In this document: piece by piece, positions 11,018 to 21,997 of the stretch
Numbering within the stretch: position 1 is the stretch's first letter
How the letters are laid out: each line of letters begins with the position of its first letter
Assembly: GCA_019633425.1 (NCBI GenBank)
Contig: WSUB01000125.1
Span: 52,830-116,829 of the forward strand
Reading direction: 5' to 3'
Length of the DNA stretch: 64,000 nucleotides
Source: Tulasnella sp. 424
Lineage: Eukaryota; Basidiomycota; Agaricomycetes; Cantharellales; Tulasnellaceae
Position numbers and translations under genes: made by a program
The notes under the pieces: model-generated
Seen by the model: the letters and a program-made list of their open reading frames with translations, nothing else
Databases searched by the model: none
Told to the model about the DNA's origin: nothing

Positions 11018-14000
11018 TCACTGGCCGTCGCGCCTGAACTTGGGCTTCCACGCTGTCTTCGTGGGTACAGTCTGGAAACCCTCTTGGTCTTCGAGAGGCT
11101 TGGGCGTGCTCGCCTTGGGGCTGCCAGGGGCCGGGCTATTCCTGCCATTCGAAGCTGCACCACTACCACTTTCCTTCGCAGCCACGCGATCTCTCCAGCC
11201 TCCTGCACGAGCTGGTGCGATAACCGGAGGACCGCCTGCAACCGTAGCTGACGGCACACGAGTCGGAGTGACGCTAACCGGTGGAGGTGCGGTTGGTGTA
11301 GGAGTGGAAGTGCCTTCGGTAGCTCCCCGTGCCCCAGGAGGTCGATATGCACCGCCGGGTGTCCGTATTGCCGAGGACCCTGGGGTCGGTGTTGATGTAG
11401 GAGTAGCTGTGCCTGGGTTGCGGGTCCGCCAAACACCCTGGGGCTCCGCAGCCGCCGGAGCAGCTCCCCGCTGACGGCGGCGAGCCTCGGCTTCCTCTTC
11501 GAGCTGTTGACGGCGACGAGCCAGTTCGAGATCCTTTTGACGCTCGGCCTCTCGTTCTTTTCGCTTTTCTGCTAGAGCTGCATCCGCTTCGGCCTTCTTT
11601 CTTTCGGTTTCTTCGCGGGCCGCGGCTTCCTCTGCGAGCCGTCGTTCTTCGGCTGCGGCAGCCTCTGTTGGAAGGTTCGGAGCGTTGAGGTCAGCGAACA
11701 AAGATCTGAGTTGAGGGAAACGGTAAAATCGAGGGACTCACCCTCAGCACGTCTAGCTTCTTCCTCTTCTTGCTCCCTTCTTGCCCTCTCCTCCGCCTCT
11801 CTCTGTTCATCTTCCTCCCTCCGCTCCTTCAAAATCTTGTCTCTTCGCTTGTTCATTTCCTCAATCATCTTATTCTTGGCAGCTTCCTTCTTCGCGTGAT
11901 ACTCGGCGCCCCTCTTCCCAGCAATCTGCTCGGACGCGACTCTGTAATCCTCCGTCATCCTCGACAACCTCTTCTTCGCCCGGATACTCTCTTCATGTTG
12001 TTCCTTGGAGGATTGGAGGGTAGTTTTAACGTAGGCGTCGTAAGCTTTGCGATCGCTGGCTTGTTGCTTCGCGTAATCTTCGGCAAGCAAAGGTTTTTCT
12101 TCGCGTCGGAAAGCTCGTTCCGAGTGGTCCAAGCGACGAGAAATGATGCGAAGTCGGTCTTGCAGCTCTCGCTTTTCCTTGTCGAGTTGTTCTACTTGGA
12201 GTTGGAGAAGCCTGTCCGAGTCCAAGTCCTCCAGTTGCTGTAAATAGGGGCCGCCAAACCGCGCGTCCATCGTCAGTACGCTGAGAGCGGACCGCCGTGT
12301 CCATTACGCACCTTGACATCCACCTTCAACGTTCCCTTCTCCAACAAGGTCTCCGCGAGTTTCTTGGCTTCCTGCTTTTTCACGCTCTCCAATTCCAGCT
12401 GGATCATTTCCCTTTCGCGCTGCTTCTTCAACTCCGCCACCCTTCTCTCCTCTTCCTCTTGCGCTCTCCGCGTAGCTTCCAACTTTCTCGAGCTCTCCTC
12501 TTTGTTTCTCCGGGCAGTCAATTCCGCCAAAAGCTCGACACGACGGGCGGCCAGAGTACGGTTAAGTGCGAGACGAGCCCGTTCCTCGTTGGCAGCTTCG
12601 ACAAGGCTGGAGAGAGCTTGCTGTTGTTGTTCCTGAGAGGGTGCTTGGGCGGCTGGGGGGCTGATGTAGGAAATAGATTCCGATAGAGAGGTAACCAGGC
12701 GCGAAAGCCGGTGTCGGATGTCCGGGACGGCCGTTGAGGGGGTGGCCAAACCAGGAGTGGTCGAAGAGAATGTCGGAGCAGCGAAGGTGACGGAGCCTTG
12801 AGCATGGTCGACTCTCACTTGGAGTTCACCTCGCTGAGCACATCCCATAACAAACGCTTCGATGTGCGGGTGGTCGTAGTGAATTTGTGTGACTGCTTGG
12901 CCGTCCTCTGTCGTCGCCGCGGCTGTGGAGGGACCAGCGTTAAGAGGGGCGACCAACTCGAGAACATGAGATATCTTGACGCTGGAGTACACCTCGGAGA
13001 GTTGCATGAGTAAACGTGAGAGCAGGACTTTGTGAAGGAGGGGGAGGTAAGGGCTGTACGTAGAGTCCGTGGAGAGAGATTGTAGGACGGGAGCGGCCGT
13101 TGAGCACAGGGTAAGTGGATGCGAGTCAACTTCAAGAATTTGGTACAGTTGACGAATGGGTTCCGGAGAGGCTTTCAGGGTATTTCGAGAAAGCTAAGGA
13201 AAGCTCGTCAGGCTTCAGTTCGCGCAAAGGTCGCTTCAAGGTACTAACAGCTTCTTTGAGGAGACCCGTCCTCGTCGGCATCTTACTGAGCCCGATCAAT
13301 GCGGTCAACCTCGCGTTTCTTCCCTTCGTCTCTTCGGCACCAGCACCACTGCCGTCCACTGTTGCGCTCCCTTCAACTCCAAGCGGAACAGCCAGCGCGC
13401 TGACCAACACCAACCCAGCCAGCTTGCTCATCTCCTCGTCGGTCTTTCCTCCAGCGGCCTTTACAACAGCGTTGTATCGACTCCAAGCGGCGGCGTGGAA
13501 CAAGGCGCTCCCGCTCATCAAGAATATCCGAGCGAGTTTCTCGTAGTAGTTGGCCATCATTTGGGGTCGAGGTGCTTTTTTGGCGAGCGTGAGGAGGTTG
13601 TGGACGTCTTCGACGGAGCGGAAGGCTTCTTGCCATAATTCGAGTTCGACAGAGGTGTTGAGCTGCGCGAAACGGGCGTCCAAGTGCGACTGAAGTGTGT
13701 CGGGGTCGGAGAGGTTGATGGAGTGAGTTTGATGAGCATATTTGGCGACGTTGGCCAAGTGCAAGCGGAGGGTTTCGCATAGACGTCGGAATTCGACTTT
13801 GCGGTTGTGTTTGATACAGAACTTGAATGCTTGGTGGACGATTTGCTGGGGACGGTCGCCAGCAGGGGTAGGGACTAGTGAGAAATAAGGTTTGAATGAC
13901 GACTGAGCAGAATTGTCTCACCTGGTAAATAGCCTCAAGGCGGTTATTATTCTTAAGCGTCTCCAACGCTGTCCGATACGCCTCCCAAAGAAACTTGAGC

Positions 14001-14458
14001 CACGGTGTAACCAATGCTCGATCGGTCCTGTCTTTGCTCTGGTCCCCGCTAACGGCTCCGAGTAGGATGCTTTCCGGAGTCTCGCTGGCTTCCAAGTCAT
14101 CCACATCTCCCAATCCAACGACCTTGCTCGCCTGCTCCTGAGCTTCCTGGACCTTCGCGTCGCAGAGCGCGATGAACTTCTTGATGACGTTCTCGATGCT
14201 GGCTACGGAGGAATTCTGCGCGATATTCTTGTACTGCATCAAGCCTTCCTTGGCGGTCCGCCCTTGCCGCAAGTCGACACAGAGCTGGATGAAGCGCATC
14301 ATGATGGGTTCCAGAGATGATAATGGTGTGTTCCTGAACTTCTTTGCAGCGAACATTTCCGTGAGGGATTGGAGAGCGGCTTCATGTTGGCCAACGGCAA
14401 CGAGGCCATCGGCTTGCTTGAGGACCGTCTCGGGTTTTGTACTGGGAAAAGGTGCCAT
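11018..14458 (-). CDS. TIF32: Translation initiation factor eIF3 subunit A
   Basis: This is the largest scaffold subunit of cytosolic eIF3, which binds the 40S ribosome. The start is ATG at 14458 (MAPFPSTKPETVLKQAD), the family's conserved N-terminus. The N-terminal helical repeat and PCI region occupies about 14458-12900, ending with LLSRLLMQLSEVYSSVKI. A very charged helical region follows (12650-11500), rich in EERRxAE repeats as expected for the C-terminal coiled coil. The tail is Pro/Thr/Gly-rich and ends KTAWKPKFRRDGQ. A frame break near 13180-13250 is explained by a phase-0 intron (donor GTTAGT, acceptor CCTTAG) that joins LLKEA to LSRNTLKASPEPIRQLYQ, matching the family. Other introns are near 13920-13870, 12310-12270 and 11745-11700. 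Length is about 1,050 residues, normal for fungi. Confidence 0.93.
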
Positions 14459-14848
14459 AATTGAGTTGGGGTGGCCGTGGTTATCTCGTCCTCCGGCAGA
14501 GAGTTATTGAAGCCAGAGGGATGAAGGTGAAGATTGGAATCGCGATTGGCGAGAGGTGAGCGGCACAAGACGAGCGAGGTGGTTTAGGGTGAAGGCTGGG
14601 TTGGAAGTCAGTTAACCATAAAAGGGTAGCCAGAAAGCCACTGTAAAAATCGCCTACATTAGTAGTGGTTAGGACTCGCTCGAGTGATGAGCTTTCTAGT
14701 GCGTCCTTTTTGATCCTGGGCCTAGCCTTGCCTGGTCGATGAGGGCAGGTGCAGTCAGTCAGGACAAAAATGCCGTGGCCCGTGCGTCACCTGATGAGCA
14801 AACAACCTCCTCCAACGTCTCCGTGACTTGCCCACCTCGTCCTCAACG
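14459..14848. promoter_or_regulatory. Shared divergent promoter region of eIF3a and prefoldin 5
   Basis: These 390 bp lie between two divergent start codons of housekeeping genes, so they must contain both promoters. I see no clear TATA box. Role inferred from position. Confidence 0.4.
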
Positions 14849-15507
14849 ATGTCCCAGACTCAAGTTAGCGTAACTGACCTCGACTTGCCTCAACTTTCCG
14901 AAGTGAAAAAACAGCTCGATGAGGTGCAGCTTACTCCTCTCTCGAACCGAGTGACCGCGTCCACTCAGCCGTTCGTCAAACTTGGCTCTCCCAGGAGTTG
15001 AGCCATCTGTCAAGTTCGTTCGCTCAACTAAGCAAAGCCCAGGCCAAGTTCAAGGCTTGTATCGAGAACGTGGCTGAGGTCAATCCTAACAATAAAGGTT
15101 CGCCAATGGTATGAACTCTCTGGTAGTCGGTCGCTCATCCTCGCATCCGCATTCCGCAGACAAGACGATCCTAATCCCCTTGACGAACTCACTATACGTA
15201 CCAGGGAAATTGAAGGATCCCGAAAATGTCATTATTGATGTGGGGACTGGATACTACGTAAAGAAGGTTCGGGAAGCCATTGACTCGCCTCGCATGTAGA
15301 TAGTTGACGGGTTTGCTTCTGGAAAATCAGTCTCGAGACGACGCTCGAAAGCACTACCAAAAGAAAGCCGACTTCGTGAAATCTAACTTAGAGAAGCTTC
15401 AGGAAACTATTGAGAAGAAACAGGAGAACATGAATTTCCTGTTGAACGTGATGCAAGTCAAGATGGCTCAGCAACAGCGACAAGGAGCTGCGCCATCTGC
15501 CTCTTAA
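14849..15507 (+). CDS. GIM5: Prefoldin subunit 5
   Basis: This is an alpha-type subunit of the hexameric cytosolic chaperone prefoldin, which passes unfolded actin and tubulin to CCT. The start is ATG at 14849 ([20 protein letters not shown]). The first intron (GTGCAGCTT...CCCAG) joins QLDE to [12 protein letters not shown], giving the family's first coiled-coil helix. A second intron follows PNNK. The beta-hairpin part is [18 protein letters not shown] and [10 protein letters not shown] third intron joins this to [16 protein letters not shown], the second helix, ending [12 protein letters not shown]. Total length is about 160 residues, normal for the family. It is divergent from eIF3a and convergent with the broken NLR gene. 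Confidence 0.93.
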
Positions 15508-15806
15508 TACTGGTCCGAAGAGAACTCAATCCTCCTATGCATAGTAGCTTGATTGTATCGCTTTGTTCATAACTTCAAGTTTCCTGACTTGTGAGCCCGA
15601 TTGGTGCCTAGTCTTTGGCATGTCGTATCTATGACACGCTCGTCGATTGTGCGGTCAACCTAGAAGGGATGCTCCTACTAAATGTAGTTCTTCTTAGACG
15701 GATCCTAGATTTTTATCACTATGGGGAAAGAAACAAGTTATCCGTCACGCACTATAGTACTACTTTGCAAACCAGACTCTACGACAGAAGGATATAATCG
15801 ACGATA

Positions 15807-18800
15807 TTATAGATCCAATACCCGAGAAACGTCGAGAATCCCAAAGACACCATTAAGGGATACAAAAGCAATGGTTCCGTGAGAGATAGCCACGGAGCTA
15901 GAGTAGTTACCGTGGTGGTATTCTGACGGAAGCCATAACAAACGATCAGAAAAACATTCTACCCATGACGAGTTAACTAAAAGCACCATAGCTGATGCCA
16001 GACATGACTTATATCCAGGATATTCAACATCATTTGAGTTTGGACACTTTTGGAGCTTGAAAGGATCCCATACAGAAATGGTCCCACTTTCAGACGTTAC
16101 CACGAGCATCCCTTCAGGGGAGAAGGCAATGGAGTTGATCCAGTCGGAGTCGTTTCCCATGGAATTCTCACTAATCGGCGAACCAGTGCCGACATGCCAT
16201 GATCGTAGCGTGTTCGGCCGGGATATGGACACCAGAGTTCTGTTATCTGGCGAGATGGCAACGCCCCTTGAGGGTGACGACAAAGGACTGCCCAATGCCA
16301 TCCCAGACCTGGCATCCCACAGGCGAATCGACTGGTCATAAGAGATAGATGCAAGGATAGTACCGTCCGGCGAGTAAGTTACCGACCCAATCATCTCGGT
16401 ATGACCTGTCATAGGCTCACACGATGGTGCGCATGTTGCGGCAATCCATGATCGAACAGTCTCATCACGAGAGCCGGATGCCAAGCTCCTGCCATCCGGA
16501 GAAAATGCAATGCATGTGACGGTCCCTGTATGACCCACAAGCGGCTTTCCGAGCGAAGCCCCGGTCTTTGAATCCCATAATCTAATGGGTTCGTTCTCGC
16601 GCGGAATGGCAGATGCAATGGTCCTTCCATCCGGAGAGAATGCAACACCACTTCAGAACTGCTAATACCACCCCAGTCGCCCGGCTCGGTCTCAGTCAAT
16701 GGGATACTTTCATGCGGATCCATGGCGTGGGCAGACTGAGATGCAAGGATCTCTCCGTCTAGTTGTGGCGATTTTGAGACGTCTGTTGCGTGTGGATGAC
16801 TCCGAGGGGGGTGGTCGTTGGTCGAATCAACCTCAATATTCCACGATCGTACTGCGTCCCGTGATGCGGATACCAAGATCCAGCTTCGAGGGGACCAAGC
16901 AAAGGAATGAATGGGGTGGATATGGCCTATCAACGGTTCTCCTCTTCGTTTCCATTCTTTAGTATCCCATAGACGTATCGACATACCAGACGCCGACGCA
17001 AGGATGCTACCATCTGAAGAGAACGCTATGGCGTTTATTGCGCGCCAACCGTCATGCTCCAGCGGGAAGATGCCCAAGGCTCGACCGGAAACAGGGTCCC
17101 ATATCCTAAGTGTCCCGTCGTTCGAGCCGGATGCTAATATGCGATCATCTGGAGAGAAGGCGAGCGACGGGACCGACCCGGTGTGCCCGATAAAAGGCTC
17201 CCTAACCAGCTTACCGGTCTTCGGATCCCACAACTGAATTGGTCCATCCCGGGAACCAGTTGCTAGTGCCATGCCGTCAGTTGAGAAAGTAAGGGATGTG
17301 ACTGGGTAGATACTACCTGTGGGATGACTTCCAGAAAGCGTACGCTTCGCGACATCCCACAGCTTCAGGCTGCCGCCCCACGACCCAAATGCTAGAATTT
17401 GGCCGTCTGGAGAAAATGCGGTAGGCCCATCCAACGTCCCGACACCAATATCAACTGGGCTACCGATAATCGTGCTGCTCTCGAGGTTCCACAACTAGAA
17501 CGACCCATCGCTCGTGGCAGCTGCGATTGTCTTTCCGTCTGCTGAAAAGTGGATAGAGTCGACTGCACGGGTATCTGCATGGCTTGAGAGAGGCTCGCAC
17601 AGCTGGGCGCCAGTTTCCGTGTACCAGAGTCGAATTTCTCCACTTTCGGATCCAGAGGCCAGGAGTTCGCCGTCTGGCGAGAAACCGACCGCGCGAGCCG
17701 TTCCCCAAATTATCTGCGCCGAGAAACTGGGCGGCCACATCAAGTCCCGCGGCCCGCGTACAACGTGAACCGTTGCAAGACCTTGGTAATATTTCCAGAG
17801 CTTTGTGTTCATTGGACAGAACGGCAGCGCCGAGGCGTAAAGGTGGAGGGCCCCGAAGGAGATTGGTTCCCGAAACCTGGCGATGAACTGGTGCGTGTCA
17901 TTCCACAGTTCGGTGACTGAGCCATCCGGTTCCTCGCCCGGATTTTGCTGTTGGTATCACTGTGAGCCTCGAAAATAGTCCTTGACTCCATGATACTTTC
18001 CTGCTCACCTTCAACCACATGCATACATTTTTAGCCATTACGGTCGCCTCGGCGATTGCCCCTGTCAAGCTCATGACTTCCAGCCAAAAGAGTATTTTCC
18101 GCTCGCTAAATGCCCTAAGACTGGCCATCGCACCTCGCACGATATCGGGATCTCGCTGAGACCACGGCGTCCCCGTGATGAGGTGGGTTGACCATGATCG
18201 ACAGCAATACTGTAGGCCTCTGGGAACTTCCCGGTCCACGGTATCCTGCACTTGAGAGTTAGACTTCGAGAGATCTGACAGCTTGCAGATGTTCTCCCTG
18301 AGGTCCCTCTCCATAATCCGCAGACATTCGACCGCGAGGTAGTGATGAGTAGGGATGACATTGACGAAGTAGGGCCTTTGAGCGCATCGTTCCGGATCAA
18401 CCAGAAGATCCCGGACTGAGGTATGCACAAGGCGGATGGGCTCAGTGGAGCGACGGGGAATGAGTAGCAGGGAGTTGAGATCCGCGAGGATGTCTTCGCG
18501 TAAAAATTGCAGGGTTTCGGTTTGGCTTGCATTGCTGAGGATCTCGTGATCCGCATGCAAAAAGGAGAGAACCTCAAGCGTGACTGGGGTCGGGGCCACC
18601 ACCAGAACTTGGATCACCCGCACGAGAAAGTCTCGCCTCTTCGGATTTAATTTCACTTTCTCATACGCCTTGAAAAGTATCTGGTGATATAATTCGTCAA
18701 GTCCGCCCCATACTGACGGGGATTCCATCAATTCACGCAGGCGATGCACCGGCGACCCATCGCTGATGTACGTAATTGCAGTGCGTCCCCATTGGAATAG

Positions 18801-21210
18801 ACCTTGAGACATCTGGACCAGGACACCGACGTCGCCTTCGGAAGGCCACTCTCCGGGGAGACCATGGTCATCCCGGATTTGTGACAGACGGTGTCGAAAC
18901 AGCATCGTCATGTCGGTATCGACGCCCTCGACAGCATCCAAATCTTCGGTCCTCCATTTTCTCGGCTCAAGAACACGGAGAAAGGGGGCTTCGGGACGAC
19001 TCGTAAGAAGGAATTTGACATTGACTGGGAGGGATGACGAATAGCGATGGATAAGCTTGACAAAGTCCTCCGTGGACCTGGTGTTCTCGCATTCGTCCAG
19101 GGCGTCGACGATAAGAAGAATTGGTGTACTAATTTGCTCAAGCTTTTGAAGCGAGCCAACCAGGAGGGTGTCGAACTGCTCCTGAAGACGTCCCTGGGCG
19201 ATGTCTTCATTCTCCTTAATCATTTCCAAAATCGCCGCTTTCGCCTCTGGAACCCCGCTACTTCCGAGCTGTCTAGCGAGAGCGCACACTAGACGCTCGT
19301 TGAGGGTGCTTTGACCACGGCGGAAATGAAAAATTGCACATGCTGCCCGATATTTCCACCTTTGAGCGACAGTTGACGCGACCGTGGATTTTCCTCGTCC
19401 AGCCATGCCCTTTATCCACAACACCCGATCATCGGGTGACGGGGTCCTTACCCATTCGTCAATGCGCTCGAGTAACGCCGATCTCGTCCCAGGAAGGCAG
19501 ACAACGTCGTCGATCGTGCTGCCTCGTGCACCATAGCTGGCATCTCCAAGACGATCAAGCAGGCGACGTTGTTCCTTCCGGGCCTCATTGTCATCTGGAG
19601 GATAGATATTCAGGCGACGAGTTTAGCTCGGGAGGACTCGCGACGACTCACAGAGTTCGGCAACTAGATCCATGACGTTGATATTGACAAGGAGCTTAGA
19701 AGGGCTGCATCAGTGATCGAAAGTCCCACAACGAGAACGACTCACCTGCATTTCTTCCAGTGCCGTTCGGAGCGTTTCTTGACATCCATTCAGAACCTCG
19801 GCCTTCTCGTCGGAGAAAAAGAGTTTCCGGAGGGTTCCCGAGGAATTTAATCTTTCGACTTGGGTTTTTACCAATAGAAGTTCGCTGGACATAAAGTTAA
19901 AGTCCACCTTACATCCCCTAGATAGCATCGACAAACCTCTGCAAATCGTTAATACATAAGGTGAACTCTTCCTTTCTGTGCTCGATCGACCGTTTCTTGA
20001 AGTGACTGAGAAGCTCAGAGAGCCGAGCTGTGTGGACACCAAGGTCTTTGGCACTCTCCTCGTTACTATCCATGGTCTTCGCACTAGGGTTAGAGACAAA
20101 AGGAGTCGAAAACGTACATTCGTTCGCACCTGAATCATTTGGACAACTGCTGACCCCACTTTGGCAGCAGCTCCCACATAACTCCCGACCACGGGTATCG
20201 TCCCAGATATAGTTTCGACTGTGTCGAACGTCTTCTTAGCTATATGAAGCAGGTCGCTACGTCGAGAATCTCCGCTATCCGGGACACTTGGGGTAATAGG
20301 AGGCTGGACTGGAGTAGAGGCCGGCATCTCGTCTTGTGAGGAAACAATCGTTGGGGCAGAGGGAGTTGTTCCGCCGGGCTCTTGGTTGGGCTGCGTGGAA
20401 CGAGACGTCTCCTCGGTAACACTGGATGCAAGAGACTGTTGTGTACCACCAGACCGAATAGAAGCATCCGGAGCTCGTTCTTCGAGGGTCACACCTGCAG
20501 GCGCATTACTTTTCCGAGCATCGTCGATAAGCTGGGGTATTGTACTCACCCAGGGTAGTATTGGTCTTCAGGTGGTTCTGCCAGTAAATACCCTAGTTAA
20601 AATCGACTGGAGAGACGGCGGTTTGTCTACTTACAAGGAGCGGTGACAAAGCGTTCTCTATGTCAGTCCGACAAGTCTTTAGGACTTTAACACAGTCGTC
20701 TTTGCTCAGAGAGGCGAACGGATGCCTGATCATGTCTGTAAGCTCCCTGTTCATTCCATACTTTTGAGAGGTTTTCTTGAGTCTCGCGCAAACGCTTTCC
20801 AAGCACCTAGGGCGTTACCGCTTCAGACACAGGATGGTAAGTACTCATGGACCCAAAGACGCACACGAGGAGTGGTTCAACGAGACTCTGAAAGTCAGAG
20901 GGAACGTCGTTCCCATCAGTTTGCAGGACTTGTAAGTTATGGCAGGTAGAGATGGTTTTCTGCAGGTCCTGTGCGGAGAGAGTTGATTCCTGCGGCCACA
21001 CTGTGCTCTGTGGTACGGTGATATGAGGCGCGGCACTGCTAGGCTGAGTGTTGGCGTTACCTGAAGGATCGACTCCAAGTCTTTTATAAGAGCTTCGAGT
21101 CTATGGCTAAAGGTAGGGAGCTGCGCTTTGGTTGAATCACTTGCAGGCAGACGACGCAATCCGGATGAGATATTCTTGGGCGCGTGGCCAATGTTCGACC
21201 CACTACTCAT
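15807..21210 (-). pseudogene. NACHT-WD40 NLR (HET-E/NWD type), disrupted in the WD40 region
   Basis: This is a STAND/NLR-type gene; such genes are used for non-self recognition in fungi. The start is ATG at 21210 (MSSGSNIGHAPK). The N-terminal exons (21210-19700) are helical, with a Gly-rich hydrophobic segment (ISGTIPVVGSYVGAAAKVG) near 20180. The NACHT exon (about 19560-18010) has Walker A GMAGRGKST (about 19400) and Walker B LLIVDALDECE (about 19110). An intron near 18010-17945 precedes about a dozen WD repeats (17730-15830). Two lesions are seen. A TAG at 17495-17497 lies in frame between DGSF and LWNLESS of the second WD repeat. Near 16650 the frame shifts by one base between SSSEV and AFSPDGRT. 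The NACHT part is still open, so a shortened NLR lacking most WD repeats could be made. The paralogue at 58534-63812 has neither lesion. Sequencing error cannot be excluded. Confidence 0.8.
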
Positions 21211-21997
21211 TTTCGACAATCACCGTTTTAGTATAGGATGGAGGAATCGTAGAAGTAGAGGCTTAGATGGGGTGTAGTGTGAAGAGACGAGAACGTGTGG
21301 TTTGATCTCGCGCGAGGACAGTCAGTCGTCGAGTTGGAACCCACGAGGACAACACGAGGCTTCGAAGGTCGGGCGGCGTCTTCATTTAGAACGGCCCGGA
21401 CAACGCCCAAGGAGTCTCAATGAAGTATTCGACTACATGGATACGATGTATACGAGCTCTTTTGCGCTTTCGGAAGCATCCGCCTGATTGCTGTGCTTCT
21501 GTGGGCCCCGCGGGTCTCGGTGCCGGTATATCAAAACAGCGCGGAACCAAACAGTGCACGGTTTTCTGATAAGCCGAATCGACCTTCTGAGCAGTAGTTC
21601 ACGGGGTTCCGGCAGGATGGTTCTCATGGACACATCCTGGTCCACAATATATATCACACGTGTGGCCAGTGATGATAAAGAGCGCTCCTTCCCGATTTGA
21701 TTCCTAAGGACAGGTGTCCGCGCGCACAGGGTTATTTCAGACTCTTGGTGACATCCAAACCATCTCGAGAGGGTATTAGGAAAACTTCCCATACTTCGCC
21801 ATCTTACTAGTCAAGATCAGATGTATCGAGTATATGTCTCGACCTGAGGGGAATGCGGCGTTAAAAGTCTGAACAAAGTTCTTGCCAACCGACGACATTA
21901 ATTATAACGATAAATAAAGGCAGATAATAACAGGAACTGGAAAAACCAGCTCACGTTTACCTGAGCACAGATCGCCAAGTTTCGCTACTGAATAAAG
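21211..21997. other. Intergenic, 787 bp
   Basis: This is the 5' flank of the broken NLR and the 3' flank of the kinase-TPR gene. Short open frames on both strands show no domain or codon pattern that I trust. Confidence 0.45.

Noticed and set aside
13180..13250. Apparent frameshift in eIF3a
   Set aside because: A phase-0 intron (GTTAGT...CCTTAG) joins LLKEA to LSRNTLKASPEPIRQLYQ, which fits the family, so the gene is intact.
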